NCBI GenBank assembly: GCA_002685655.1
Contig: NYXM01000025.1
Coordinates: 1-49,442, forward strand
Source: Planctomycetaceae bacterium
Lineage (GTDB): Bacteria > Planctomycetota > Planctomycetia > Pirellulales > Pirellulaceae
DNA length: 49,442 nt
Direction of reading: 5' to 3'
The translations under genes and the position numbers were made by a program. This document shows positions 1 through 9,189 of the stretch, one piece after another; the stretch's first letter is position 1, and every line of letters starts with the position of its first letter. The notes beneath the pieces were generated by a model, which did no database searches, was not told where the DNA came from, and saw only the letters and a program-made list of their open reading frames with translations.

Positions 1-1067
1 GCTTTCGCCATCCGCAGAATGAGCCGTTCAAGCACAAAGCGAGCGCGATGAGTTGTCGAATGGCTGCCTTTGAGGGCCAAGTCCGCTTCCAGCAACCAAC
101 GATACAGCTGCCCTGCACGGTGGCGACCTAGCTGGATGAGTTGCTTCTCCGCTTTTTCCAAGCCCTTGCGATTCCAGTGCTGGATTCCCGCCTGGATCAG
201 GGCATCTCGCAACGGCATCTTCCGCCGGCTGCGTTCGGCGTTCTGGTAGATGCGCGTCGCAGCGGCGAGTCGACGAAGCGACCAGGCAATTTGGCCAAAC
301 AGGGCGACCGGGTGTTCACCGCTGTACAGCAGACGTTCTAGCTGCCGGAGGGCTTCGCCGGCGTCTCCTTCCGCGGCCGCATCTACGAGGTCCCAAGTCG
401 TTTTCGCCCGCCAGCCTCCCACCACATCGGCGACCATCTCGGTGGTGATCTTGCCACCCGAGCCGGCAAACAATGCCAACTTTGCCAATTCCTGGTCCAA
501 CAATCCGAACTCGGGCCCAACGACTTCGAGCAGCGTGGACGCCGCGTGGCTCTCGAATTTCACGTCGTGCTGTGTCTTGGCCCATTTTGTAAGCCACGTG
601 CAAAGCTGTTTTTCGTCCAAGACCTTGCTCTTGCCCGCCGCTTTCTGCGGAGCGCGACATTCGATCTGCAAACCAGTCTTGTTGACGGCTTTGTACAGCC
701 GAGTATTCGCGGCCCAGGTGCTGACTTCGAGCACCAATACGCCGTTGGACTTTGGCTTAGCGACGTAGGTCTCCAGCTGTCCGCGTTGTTTTGTGACAAA
801 CGGATCCGCCTCTTCGACGATCGCCAGCCGAGGCCGGTTACCGCCAAACAATGACACGGTGGAGAGTTCGTCGGCCACATCCCGCCATTCGGCCGTCCCG
901 CGAAATGTGGTGTAGGGGGCGTCGTCATCGTCACCGAGCAGCCTGGCCACAAGCTGTTTCAGGGCCAGTCTCTTAAAGAACGGTTCGTCACCAAACAAAA
1001 CGGTAACCGCGGCCGGCATTGTATCGGCTTGAGAAAGAAACTCGAATACATGTAGCGTGTTCGACAT
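1..1067 (-). CDS. holA: DNA polymerase III delta subunit, 3' end cut by the window edge
   Basis: Delta subunit of the clamp loader, which opens the beta sliding clamp. The reading frame is open from an ATG at 1067 to the left edge (355 complete codons, no stop), so the C-terminus is missing, but the visible length already matches the family's roughly 340 residues, so only a little is lost. Near the N-terminus (about residues 20-40) is the family's nucleotide-fold start LFGDEPFFKRLALKQL. Further on are the AAA-like middle part and the helical C-terminal collar region, with LLDQELAKLALF and a final ERLILRM helix. It lies 90 bp downstream of the Ig-like gene on the same strand. The call rests on motif order and length; a remote clamp-loader paralogue is less likely. 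Confidence 0.88.
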   Translation of the reverse strand, partial: MSNTLHVFEFLSQADTMPAAVTVLFGDEPFFKRLALKQLVARLLGDDDDAPYTTFRGTAEWRDVADELSTVSLFGGNRPRLAIVEEADPFVTKQRGQLETYVAKPKSNGVLVLEVSTWAANTRLYKAVNKTGLQIECRAPQKAAGKSKVLDEKQLCTWLTKWAKTQHDVKFESHAASTLLEVVGPEFGLLDQELAKLALFAGSGGKITTEMVADVVGGWRAKTTWDLVDAAAEGDAGEALRQLERLLYSGEHPVALFGQIAWSLRRLAAATRIYQNAERSRRKMPLRDALIQAGIQHWNRKGLEKAEKQLIQLGRHRAGQLYRWLLEADLALKGSHSTTHRARFVLERLILRMAK

Positions 1068-1157
1068 CGGAAGGTTGGCCGGTGCGGACCTCGACGGAAG
1101 ATCGTCCAGTGTGAGACTATCAACCGCGTCGAGAGGTAACAAGCCCTAGCCAACGCT

Positions 1158-3209
1158 TTAGCGGTACGCGTATGGGTTGCGCGTCGCCCGAGGTGACGAA
1201 TCCAAGTCCGACGGGGCAGGCCGCGATGAACTCGTCAACGGGCGGATACCACGAATGCGCGCTTTGGGCGTAAACCCAGATAGGTTAATCGAAGCTGGCA
1301 AACGATATTCGCCCTGGTTTCCTGCTTGGTCACGCGCCTCGATTCGCAGGAACAGATGCTCGGGAACGCGAGGGTCGATCGGCCAAAAGTACTGACCTGA
1401 ATTCGGGATGCCCGCGACAATTGTCGTCCAGGGTCCAGTGGCCTTGTCACTGAAGAGAATGCTAATCGGACGTTCACCAAAGGATGCATCGGAGGCCGTC
1501 CAACGAATGTCGAGTTGCCCCGCGTGTTCGCCTTCGCCGTAGGTCGCGGTGGTGATCTCGACAATCGGTGCGGTGGTGTCAACGCCAACCCAGAGATCCG
1601 CGTCGTCGCCATTTCTGGGCGGGTTACCTGCCAGGCCATTGTTCCCTACGATGACGATTCGGAAGCCATACGTGCCCTCGCCATCCACCCGCACATCGAG
1701 TGGGCTTTGCCGATCGGTGTCAATTTGCCAACGGGACCACGTGTGACCTTGGTCTTTCGTTCCCCAAAGTTCAACGGAACGTACGCCGTTGGCCGCGGCC
1801 GCGTCAAACTCATAGTCCACTTCAAAACGCATCGCCGATGTCATACGCGTTTGCAACATCGAGACGTGATTTGAATCGGAACGGATTGCCGACGGCGCGG
1901 TTGCATCAAGATCGGGCCGCGTACTCTGCTGCGCCGGTGCGATTTGTTGCGCGACCAGTGGATGGACTTGACTTGGTTGCGGCTGGTAATCGCCGCCTGG
2001 GACGAGCGGATTGCGCGGTCGATTGGATTCGAATTCACTTGGCGCGGCGGTCCGATTGAAGCCACTTTCCCCCACCGCGGATTGACTGATTGACTTCCAT
2101 TCCGTCGTAGGCGCAACGTTGGTCGAATCTGACTGCACGGGAGCTGCCGTTGGAGGGTCAATCGACGGGACCTCCGTTGCACTGAGCCGGGCGTCCGCAT
2201 AGGGGTCGAGGGGAATTCCGGAAGCGAGATTTCTGGAAGGCGGTCTGGCTGCCAACACGCCTGCGGCTGACGCGGAGCCGAAGCCTGTTGGAGATGTTCC
2301 ACGGCCCACAGGATAATATTGGCGGTCTCGGACTTCGGACGAATAGCTTTGGTTGGCCGACCGGTCAATGGCAGACGCAGTGTTTCCGCCGATGGGGTTT
2401 CCGCCGATGGGGTTTCCATTGTCAGGTGCCGTCAGCGGAAGCACGATGGGGCGTTCTTGCTGGTTTGGCGAGCGTGTAGCGATTGGTCGCCACGTTTGTT
2501 GTCCGTTGTTGGGCGGGAGTGCACTGACGGACAACGACAATCGCCGGTTGACGACCGCCTTGTTCCTGGCGAGGTCGCTGATCTCTGCTCGAACCTGTAG
2601 TTCCACCCAGGCGTTGCGCGGCCGAAATGTTAACCGGCCTGAGGCGGTCGAGTTGGACGCGGTCGTTTGATCGGCAGCAACCGGTTGCCATGGCTGTTCA
2701 CGACCCATTTTGTATTCGATCTTCAACGAGGCGGGATCGATCGTTGGATCCGAGTAGCGCCAGGTAACCTGAACTTCGCGCGAGGGGCCGACGGCGGCCT
2801 GAAACTCGAATTCTGGTGGCACAGTATCGATCACGACGTGCAGTTCCGCCTGGCGCCCCGCAATGTCGGCGGGCGATCGATTCGCGAAAATGCTCAGCGA
2901 TGCAAACCAATACTCGCCGTCCTGAGTCGCCTGGAACGGAAAGTACTTGGCGCTTGGATTCTGCCGCGCGTACAGTTTCCAGGTGTGTCCACGGTCTCGG
3001 CTGAGGTACAGCTGCACTTCCAGCGGTTGTCCAGCCGTATCGACGGTGAACGGAATATTGAATGTGGTTTGGCGCAGTATGCGCGACGGATATGCGGGGG
3101 TGATTGCTGGGCGAGCCGATGAGACCTCCGGCGCCACAGCCTGCGCACAGGCGACCACGGCAACAGCAGTCAGACCGACGAAAATCAGTCCACAGAATCC
3201 CAGTCGCAT
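1158..3209 (-). CDS. Secreted protein with two Ig/FN3-like halves
   Basis: Function unknown; probably an envelope or surface protein. The chosen ATG at 3209 has a good ribosome site (AGAGGA, 5 bases upstream) and starts directly with a signal peptide (MRLGFCGLIFVGLTAVAVVA). The longer frame from 3374 begins inside a dispersed palindromic repeat and is therefore rejected. The 683-residue protein has an internal duplication: an N-terminal half with a RDRGHTWKLYARQ segment, followed by a 'DTVPPEFEF' beta-sandwich, and a C-terminal half with the matching KDQGHTWSRWQ and 'DTTAPIVEI' sandwich. A long low-complexity linker rich in Pro, Ser and Asn joins them and includes a short tandem NPIGGNPIGGN. 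Such 'HTW' beta-sandwich proteins are familiar from planctomycete secretomes. No catalytic motif is seen. Confidence 0.75.
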   Translation of the reverse strand: MRLGFCGLIFVGLTAVAVVACAQAVAPEVSSARPAITPAYPSRILRQTTFNIPFTVDTAGQPLEVQLYLSRDRGHTWKLYARQNPSAKYFPFQATQDGEYWFASLSIFANRSPADIAGRQAELHVVIDTVPPEFEFQAAVGPSREVQVTWRYSDPTIDPASLKIEYKMGREQPWQPVAADQTTASNSTASGRLTFRPRNAWVELQVRAEISDLARNKAVVNRRLSLSVSALPPNNGQQTWRPIATRSPNQQERPIVLPLTAPDNGNPIGGNPIGGNTASAIDRSANQSYSSEVRDRQYYPVGRGTSPTGFGSASAAGVLAARPPSRNLASGIPLDPYADARLSATEVPSIDPPTAAPVQSDSTNVAPTTEWKSISQSAVGESGFNRTAAPSEFESNRPRNPLVPGGDYQPQPSQVHPLVAQQIAPAQQSTRPDLDATAPSAIRSDSNHVSMLQTRMTSAMRFEVDYEFDAAAANGVRSVELWGTKDQGHTWSRWQIDTDRQSPLDVRVDGEGTYGFRIVIVGNNGLAGNPPRNGDDADLWVGVDTTAPIVEITTATYGEGEHAGQLDIRWTASDASFGERPISILFSDKATGPWTTIVAGIPNSGQYFWPIDPRVPEHLFLRIEARDQAGNQGEYRLPASINLSGFTPKARIRGIRPLTSSSRPAPSDLDSSPRATRNPYAYR

Positions 3210-3355
3210 CGCGTTCCTCTTTTCGATTGCCGGGAGGTGTTTACCGACGATGGTGTATTCACCGTATCGGCGGTCCGCCCAACCTACCTTGAACGCATCG
3301 GGATCATACGGACTGGGCTGAGTTTGACGGCGCGCGGAATGAGAGCCGCGTGATT

Positions 3356-3403
3356 GTCGTTTCTCCGTGAACATTACGTGATATTCGTGGAGCGAACAAC
3401 GAC
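3356..3403. repeat. Palindromic intergenic repeat, family A (degenerate copy)
   Basis: An imperfect inverted repeat. The right arm reads TTCGTGGAGCGAACAACGAC; the left arm is the same palindrome with about three bases missing. It shares the centre GAACATTACG with the copy at 7053 and the arm core TTCGCTCC(A/G)CGAA with those at 7053 and 18637. It lies between apgM and the Ig-like gene and could act as a terminator or processing site. It is not coding. Confidence 0.6.
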
Positions 3404-3431
3404 GGTGCGGGACGGCTTTGGCGGGGCGTTT

Positions 3432-4637
3432 CTAGGCACCGTATTTACCGAGCCGCCCCGCGTTGGCCAGGGCGAGCGTCATGAGGTGTTTCGCTTTGAA
3501 TTGCCCTAATCCACCGCTAATACAGCTGCTTTCGGTAAACTCGGTGAGCCCATCGGGGCGGCAACAGTCGGAAGCCAACAGTGTCGGCACCGAGTGCCAG
3601 CTGTGGTTGCGCAGAAAGCTTGGAGTACTGTGGTCGCCCGTCACAATCATCACCGTTGGATTCAACGCCATAATGCTGGGAATGGCGGCGTCTAGATCTT
3701 CGATCCGCGCGACCTTGGCATCGAAGTCACCATCTTCACCAGTACTGTCGGTGTACTTGAAATGGAGAAAGAAGAAATCGAAGTCATTCCAACTTTGGGT
3801 CAGCGTGTCGACTTGCTCACCCAGCGTCTGTGCTTGGCCCACAATTTTCATTCCCACCAGGCGTGCCAGTCCCTTGTACATCGGATAGACGGCGATCGCC
3901 GCGGCGCGAAGACCGTAGACCTCTTCGTAGCTGGGCAAGTTCGGCTTCTCGGCAAAACCTCGCATGGTATGGAAATTGGCTCTGGGCTGATCGGCCAACA
4001 ATGTGCGAGCCTGCTTGAGAAACTCGCGAGCGATCTCCGCCGTCTTCTGACTCGCTTGGTCAATGGCCACTGGATCCAACGGTGGAACTCCCGTCGCCTG
4101 GGGATCGGTGTCGCGAACGTTCCCGCCCAGGCCCTCGGCGCGAAAGACGACGACAAATCGGTGTTCCTTGACCGGTTCAACAAAAATCTCGATACCCGGA
4201 ATCGTGACTTCGCGCAGTTTGATTGCCAACGGCGCGCTCTGTTCGCTAGGAATCCGCCCGGCGCGTCGATCCGAAATATTGCCATCCGCATCGAGCGTAC
4301 AGAAGTTGCAGCGGATGGCGACGTCCCCGGTTTGCAATTCGAATCCAATTCCAGTCGCTTCTAATGCACCGCGTCCGATCTGGTATTTCAGTGGATCGTA
4401 CCCGAACAACCCCAAGTGACCTGGTCCACTTCCAGGGCTGATGCCCGGCGCCACGGGTATGCTGCCACCTTGGACTCCACTCGCGGCAAGTTGATCAAGA
4501 TTCGGCGAGTTTGCCGTTTCCAATTCTGTTTTGCCACCGGTCGTCATCGGGAGTCCGCCCAGACCATCGGCGACGAGCATCACGATCTTGGCATCATTCT
4601 CAGTGTGAAGTTCACGCGTCAAGTCATGCATATCCAT
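3432..4637 (-). CDS. apgM: Cofactor-independent phosphoglycerate mutase, archaeal type
   Basis: Interconverts 3-phosphoglycerate and 2-phosphoglycerate in glycolysis and gluconeogenesis without 2,3-bisphosphoglycerate. The 401-residue length fits the short archaeal-type (ApgM) family of the alkaline phosphatase superfamily rather than the roughly 510-residue GpmI type. Visible motifs are the N-terminal metal site VADGLGGLP, the catalytic serine region SPGSGPGHLGLFGYDP and a C-terminal metal-binding TGDHSTPS. The ATG at 4637 follows AAGGAG with 8 bases between; a second in-frame ATG two codons later is possible. The neighbouring divergent gene is pgi, another central-carbon enzyme, so the 170-bp gap at 4638-4807 probably holds promoters for both. 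Confidence 0.93.
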   Translation of the reverse strand: MDMHDLTRELHTENDAKIVMLVADGLGGLPMTTGGKTELETANSPNLDQLAASGVQGGSIPVAPGISPGSGPGHLGLFGYDPLKYQIGRGALEATGIGFELQTGDVAIRCNFCTLDADGNISDRRAGRIPSEQSAPLAIKLREVTIPGIEIFVEPVKEHRFVVVFRAEGLGGNVRDTDPQATGVPPLDPVAIDQASQKTAEIAREFLKQARTLLADQPRANFHTMRGFAEKPNLPSYEEVYGLRAAAIAVYPMYKGLARLVGMKIVGQAQTLGEQVDTLTQSWNDFDFFFLHFKYTDSTGEDGDFDAKVARIEDLDAAIPSIMALNPTVMIVTGDHSTPSFLRNHSWHSVPTLLASDCCRPDGLTEFTESSCISGGLGQFKAKHLMTLALANAGRLGKYGA

Positions 4638-4807
4638 TGATGATCTCCTTGTGGCATTTGTCCAATTTGCTGGGTTCCTTGTCCTACCAAAAACGCATAA
4701 TCAAGCAAGCGGTGGGTGGCCAGCCTGCTGGAAGTTCGGTATTCTCGTCGAGTTCCCTGCTGCGGTTTTCCCGCGACGATTTTTCCGTATCGCCATGAGT
4801 AACCAGG

Positions 4808-6229
4808 ATGAACTCTCCAACCATTGAACCGCTACGCTTTGACTTCCAGAATGCTTTTCTTGACGACCAAGGTTTTTCGGCGAAAAAACTGCTTGAACTG
4901 ACCCCGCAACTAGAGGCAGCCCGCACGGAAGTGGTCGAGACCGATTTGCAACTGTTTGCCGATGGCGAGAATGCCATTCCTGTCGAGAAGAATCCGTTGG
5001 ATGCTGGCTTCTTGCAACTACCAGAGCGGCTTTTGGCGGAATATTACCAAGATCGGCGGGGCAGCGAACTAGGCCGCATCATGCAGACCGCAAAACGGCT
5101 GCGAGAGAAGGTTGATCGGGTCGTCGTACTTGGTATCGGTGGATCCTATATGGGTGCTAAGGCCCTGATGGACGCCTGCTGCCAACCGTTTTTTAACGAA
5201 CTATCGCGAGGAGAGCGTGGCAGCTACCCTCGACTGTATTTTGAAGGCAACAATGTCGACAACGATGCGACCCAGGGCTTGCTTTCATTGCTGGGCAGGG
5301 GGAAGAAAGCGACGACCGTCGATGACAGCTGGGCCATTGTGGTGATCAGCAAGAGCGGCGGAACGCTCGAAACGGCCGCCGCATTTCGGCAGTTCTTGGC
5401 GGCGCTCGAGTCAAGTTGCGAAAACCCTGCTGACATCGCCCAGAGAGTGGTTCCGGTAACGGGGACCAGCGGCAAGCTGTTTGATCTGGCGACCGCGATT
5501 GGTTGTCCGGACATTTACCCCGTACCCGACGGTGTCGGCGGTCGGTTTTCGATTCTGTCCGCGGTTGGCTTGTTACCTGCGGCCATTTTGGGGATCAATG
5601 TCCTGCGACTGTTGGAAGGCGCGGCGATGATGAATGAACATTTTCGCACCGCACCGGTTGGCCAGAACGCGGTGCTTGACTATGTCGGCACAGGTCATTT
5701 GTGGGAAGAACGTGGCGCGACCATTCGTGTTCTGTCGGTCTGGTCGAAGGCACTCGAGGCTGTGGGCTTGTGGTACGACCAGTTGCTGGCGGAAAGCCTG
5801 GGCAAAGATGAACGAGGCACGACACCGCTGACGACCGTGAACACGCGCGACTTGCATTCGCGCGCTCAACAACACCAGGAAGGCCGACGCGACAAACTGA
5901 TTTCAAATCTGATCGTGGATCAATGGAGGTGTGATCCGCTGCCGATTGGCCACAGTAATCACGATCAGGATGGATTGAATCGACGGGCCAATAAGACGCT
6001 GCCGGATATTATGTCGGCAGCCATCGCGGGGACCAACCAGGCATATCGCGATGTCGGCCGGCCTACGGCGGACATCCATCTTCCGCATGGCGACGAGGCA
6101 TCGTTGGGACAGTTCTTCCAAATGATGATGTTGGCGACGGTCGTGGAAGGTCGGATGATCGGCATCAACCCCTACGGCCAACCTGGTGTGGAAGCATATA
6201 AGATCAACACGAATCGAATCCTGGGCTGA
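4808..6229 (+). CDS. pgi: Glucose-6-phosphate isomerase
   Basis: Interconverts glucose 6-phosphate and fructose 6-phosphate in the cytosol. The 473-residue chain is nearer to the Bacillus-type length than to the roughly 550-residue E. coli type. Visible are the sugar-isomerase (SIS) phosphate-binding segment SKSGGTLET, the first family signature DGVGGRFSILSAVGLL and the C-terminal signature PYGQPGVEAYK. The lysine of that last signature is the expected active-site residue. The start is the ATG at 4808; no strong ribosome site is seen. It diverges from apgM, giving a small cluster for hexose and triose phosphate metabolism. Confidence 0.95.
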   Translation: MNSPTIEPLRFDFQNAFLDDQGFSAKKLLELTPQLEAARTEVVETDLQLFADGENAIPVEKNPLDAGFLQLPERLLAEYYQDRRGSELGRIMQTAKRLREKVDRVVVLGIGGSYMGAKALMDACCQPFFNELSRGERGSYPRLYFEGNNVDNDATQGLLSLLGRGKKATTVDDSWAIVVISKSGGTLETAAAFRQFLAALESSCENPADIAQRVVPVTGTSGKLFDLATAIGCPDIYPVPDGVGGRFSILSAVGLLPAAILGINVLRLLEGAAMMNEHFRTAPVGQNAVLDYVGTGHLWEERGATIRVLSVWSKALEAVGLWYDQLLAESLGKDERGTTPLTTVNTRDLHSRAQQHQEGRRDKLISNLIVDQWRCDPLPIGHSNHDQDGLNRRANKTLPDIMSAAIAGTNQAYRDVGRPTADIHLPHGDEASLGQFFQMMMLATVVEGRMIGINPYGQPGVEAYKINTNRILG

Positions 6230-6333
6230 AAGTTGTTGTTCGTTCAACGGACAAAACGCCAGGTTTGCGGATCGAACGACGAAACGACTCCCCCGTTGGA
6301 TTTGACCATAGACTTTGCCTACAGGAAACAAAC

Positions 6334-7020
6334 ATGACCACGGAAATGACTTGGCTTGGTCACGGTAGTTGGGCGATCGAGACCGGTGGCCACACGATTT
6401 TGCTCGATCCATTTCTCAATGATTCGCCGACATCGCCGGTCAAGGCGGACGACGTCAAAGCAGACTACATCCTGGTCTCCCATGGTCACTTCGACCACGT
6501 CGCGGATGTGGCCTCCATTGCCAATCGGACGGGCGCGACGGTGGTGGCCGCCTACGAGGTTAGTGCCTGGTTTGAATCCCAGCATGGCGTGAAAAACACG
6601 GTTGGGATGAACCTCGGTGGCGGCATCGACCTGCCGTTCGGGCGCGTGACGATGACCGTGGCGCACCATAGCTCGCAGCTTCCGGACGGTTCGTATGGTG
6701 GCAACCCCGCTGGGTTCTTGCTGAAACTGGCCGACGGAACGGTCTATTTCGCCTGCGATACGGCACTCTTTTCGGATATGCAGTTGATTGGTCGAGCGGG
6801 GATTGATCTGGCCGTATTGCCAATTGGCGACCTGTTTACAATGGGCCCAGCGGATTCGATCGAAGCCATCAAGCTGATTCATCCACGACGGGTCGCACCG
6901 GCCCACTATAATACCTGGCCGCCGATCGAGCAGAATGCGGCGACATGGGCCGACAGTGTTCGCGCGAACACCGAGGCGGAACCCGTCGTACTCGATCCTG
7001 GTGACAAATTCACTCTGTAA
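6334..7020 (+). CDS. UPF0173 metal-dependent hydrolase (metallo-beta-lactamase fold)
   Basis: A 228-residue protein of the UPF0173 family (YtkL-like), predicted hydrolase with unknown substrate. The metal-binding HxHxDH motif of the metallo-beta-lactamase fold is present as SHGHFDH at residues 49-55. Further ligands are probable in VAHHSS, FACDTALF and APAHYNTWP. The start at 6334 is preceded by AGGAAAC at a suitable distance; the frame could be extended to 6265, but without support. It begins 104 bp downstream of pgi on the same strand and may be cotranscribed. Downstream lies a palindromic repeat (7053) that may end the transcript. Confidence 0.9.
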   Translation: MTTEMTWLGHGSWAIETGGHTILLDPFLNDSPTSPVKADDVKADYILVSHGHFDHVADVASIANRTGATVVAAYEVSAWFESQHGVKNTVGMNLGGGIDLPFGRVTMTVAHHSSQLPDGSYGGNPAGFLLKLADGTVYFACDTALFSDMQLIGRAGIDLAVLPIGDLFTMGPADSIEAIKLIHPRRVAPAHYNTWPPIEQNAATWADSVRANTEAEPVVLDPGDKFTL

Positions 7021-7052
7021 GGATCGTTGTATCCATAGCTGTCGTATCGTCC

Positions 7053-7096
7053 TTGTTCGCTCCACGAACATTACGCCAAGTTCGCAGAGCGAACAA
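7053..7096. repeat. Palindromic intergenic repeat, family A
   Basis: Inverted repeat with 17-base arms, left TTGTTCGCTCCACGAAC and right GTTCGCAGAGCGAACAA (two mismatches), around a 10-base loop containing ATTACGCC. It lies between the UPF0173 gene and the DUF6263-like gene. It is the second member of the family seen at 3356 and 18637. Confidence 0.7.
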
Positions 7097-7159
7097 CAAC
7101 TATGGTCGATGCGCCAGTCCTATAGGCCCAACGCGGCAGACGGAAACCGGGAGACATTT

Positions 7160-8068
7160 ATGATGTTTGCGCCTTGGACACTTGGACGGCGTTTAGCCGT
7201 GCTGGTATTTGTGCTACTGGCTGGCTGGCTTGTTCCTGACCTACCCGCGCAGGAAGCGTTGCGATGGAAATTCTCAGCTGGCCAAACACTCCGTGTATCG
7301 TTTCGGCAAACAGCCAGTACCGAAACAGCTGGTGCCGGCGCACGTACGACCATTGCCATTGTGATGGGAATGGAGATGACCTGGCGCGTCGAGGATGTGG
7401 TCGCGGACGGAACCGCGACGATGACACAGTCGTTTGATCGCCTCACGATGTCAATGAAGACCGGCGACATCGCCTCGGTGGACTATGATTCCGCAGCCGA
7501 ACCGATCACAACCCCGGCCAAGGAAATTGCCGCCGCGGTTGGTCCGCTGATCGGACCGAAGTTTCATCTCACGATGAACAGTCGTGGTGAGATCCTGGAT
7601 GTCAAACTACCGGCAGCCGCACAAGAAGCGGTCGCGGCCAACACACGTGAAGGGCTAAAGTCGTTTTTTTCGGCTGAGGGGATTTCACGCGTGCTACGGC
7701 AATCTGTCGTAGTGTTCCCCGAACAACCACTTGTGGCTGGAGCTGAATGGAAGTCGACGAGCGACGTTGCCTCACCGTTAGGGACGCTCAAACAGATAAG
7801 CGTCTACACCTATGTTGGCGGCAGTGACCGCGACGGTCGAATGCTCGAGCAGATCAAGGTTGACTCGACGTTGCAAATAGATCCCGATGCCGCCCGTGCC
7901 AAGACGACGATCAAGTCGCAGTCACAGACTGGCGAATTGTGGTTCGATCGTGATTTGGGACGTCTGGTTGACAGCCAGATCCTGCAGAAACTCACGACGG
8001 TGCGTCCGTATCGTGACACGAAGATCGAGGTGCGATCGACGTCAAAGCTGACGATGTCGATCGAGTGA
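7160..8068 (+). CDS. DUF6263-like secreted protein
   Basis: Function unknown. The 302-residue protein begins with a signal peptide (RRLAVLVFVLLAGWLVP, ending near LPAQE). The mature part opens with ALRWKFSAGQTLRVSF and continues with alternating beta strands, as in planctomycete proteins assigned to DUF6263. The ATG at 7160 (ATGATG) follows GGGAGA. The frame extends upstream to 6935 but crosses the repeat at 7053-7096, so the longer form is unlikely. Conserved-looking features include MTWRVEDV, a G-P-K-F central strand and a C-terminal GELWFDRDLGRLV. It ends only 10 bp from the converging Rieske gene. The DUF assignment is from memory. Confidence 0.7.
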   Translation: MMFAPWTLGRRLAVLVFVLLAGWLVPDLPAQEALRWKFSAGQTLRVSFRQTASTETAGAGARTTIAIVMGMEMTWRVEDVVADGTATMTQSFDRLTMSMKTGDIASVDYDSAAEPITTPAKEIAAAVGPLIGPKFHLTMNSRGEILDVKLPAAAQEAVAANTREGLKSFFSAEGISRVLRQSVVVFPEQPLVAGAEWKSTSDVASPLGTLKQISVYTYVGGSDRDGRMLEQIKVDSTLQIDPDAARAKTTIKSQSQTGELWFDRDLGRLVDSQILQKLTTVRPYRDTKIEVRSTSKLTMSIE

Positions 8069-8078
8069 GACAGACGCG

Positions 8079-8456
8079 CTAGGCAGGTGCATCATCAACC
8101 GGGGCTTCCGGCTCACTTGGAGTTACTCCAGCATTCGGCGGTTTCTTGTCCGGCACGCAAACTTGAATCTCGTCACCATCTACGCGGACTTCGAAGTGGT
8201 CGATGCTGATGGTGGGGTTGTCGCACCACGTTCCGTCACAGGTCTTGAAACGCCACGCGTGCCAGGGGCAAAACACGACACCGTCTTCGACATGTCCTCC
8301 GGCCAGTGAAGCACCCATATGGGGGCAGAAGTCATCGATCGCTTCGTAAACTCCGCCTTGATTGAATACGGCGACCATTCGGCCGTTGACAGCGTAGGCG
8401 ATTCCTTGGCCATCTGGAATATCTCCCACATTGGCGACAGTCTTGAAGTCAGCCAT
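8079..8456 (-). CDS. Rieske [2Fe-2S] ferredoxin-like protein
   Basis: A 125-residue soluble Rieske protein. The cluster ligands are CPH at residues 44-46 and CPWH at 63-66, the spacing used by NirD-like and dioxygenase ferredoxin proteins. It probably carries electrons to an oxygenase or reductase, but no partner gene is adjacent. There is no signal peptide or membrane segment, so it should be cytosolic. The C-terminal 25 residues are Pro/Glu/Ala-rich and probably disordered. The ATG at 8456 is preceded by AAAGGATG. It could be a nitrite reductase small-subunit relative or an aromatic oxygenase ferredoxin; the sequence alone does not decide. Confidence 0.88.
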   Translation of the reverse strand: MADFKTVANVGDIPDGQGIAYAVNGRMVAVFNQGGVYEAIDDFCPHMGASLAGGHVEDGVVFCPWHAWRFKTCDGTWCDNPTISIDHFEVRVDGDEIQVCVPDKKPPNAGVTPSEPEAPVDDAPA

Positions 8457-8782
8457 TCAGAACATCCTTTGGGTCATATCGACAGGAAGACCGAGAGAAT
8501 TCTGGGGCAGCAACCACCTCGCCTTGTCATTCTAAGCTGGGTTTGCAAATGATTGCAGAGTCGACTACCAGAAATAGTCTGAGAAATCCCACGATTTCGA
8601 AATTGCAAACCTCACATTCAGTTCTAAGCATCGCTTAGCGTTGGAGGGCGATTAACACAAGATCGGGTCGCACGCCGAGGTCGCGTCCCCCAGACATTTG
8701 ATGAACTTTCCGGGCAGGCTCTGCGTATTATCTTGAGTTTCCCAGCCGCAACAGTGCGCAGTCAAAAACCTGGATTCACCGT
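8457..8782. other. Intergenic region with a small hairpin
   Basis: About 326 bp without a gene between the divergent Rieske and MazG-like genes. It should hold both promoters. A perfect 6-bp hairpin, CTAAGC-ATC-GCTTAG, lies at 8624-8638. A TATTAT at 8726-8731 could be a -10 box for the MazG-like gene, but no good -35 accompanies it. Confidence 0.5.
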
Positions 8783-9118
8783 ATGGCTGAAGAACATTCT
8801 CTGCCGTCCCGCCCAATTGTGTCGTTTGACGAGTTTCAGCAACTAATCCGGACGATGTACTTCCAAAAGGACGATGCGCGCGGCGTCGACGGGACGTTTA
8901 TGTGGCTGATGGAAGAGGTGGGCGAATTGGCTGCGGCACTGCGTGAAGGATCGCTTGAGGACCAGATGGAGGAGTTTGCCGATGTTCTGGCGTGGTTAAC
9001 CACCATTGCAAATGTGTCTGGCGTGGATCTAACTGAGGCAATCACGCGAAAATATGGCACCGGCTGCCCGGGTTGCGGCAAGTTCGCCTGTGTCTGCGAT
9101 GACGCCGGAAAACCGTAG
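8783..9118 (+). CDS. MazG-like nucleotide pyrophosphohydrolase
   Basis: A 111-residue all-alpha NTP pyrophosphatase of the MazG/dUTPase-2 superfamily, expected to hydrolyse a (possibly non-canonical) NTP to NMP and pyrophosphate in the cytosol. The metal-binding signature is seen as EEVGELAAAL, followed by EEFADVLAWL. A single domain of this size resembles the short MazG-like proteins rather than full-length two-domain MazG. Unusual is the C-terminal CPGCGKFACVC, which looks like a small metal-binding knuckle. No toxin-antitoxin partner is adjacent. The next gene begins about 70 bp downstream on the same strand. Confidence 0.88.
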   Translation: MAEEHSLPSRPIVSFDEFQQLIRTMYFQKDDARGVDGTFMWLMEEVGELAAALREGSLEDQMEEFADVLAWLTTIANVSGVDLTEAITRKYGTGCPGCGKFACVCDDAGKP

Positions 9119-9189
9119 GGCATTTGCGCATGAGCGGGCACGGAGTATCTTGTAGCCTTTCGTTATCATCATCACCCCGTGGTAGTTGC

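Noticed and set aside
3210..3374. Longer Ig-like protein from the start at 3374
   Set aside because: The extension begins inside a dispersed palindromic repeat and lies before a clean signal peptide with its own ribosome site.
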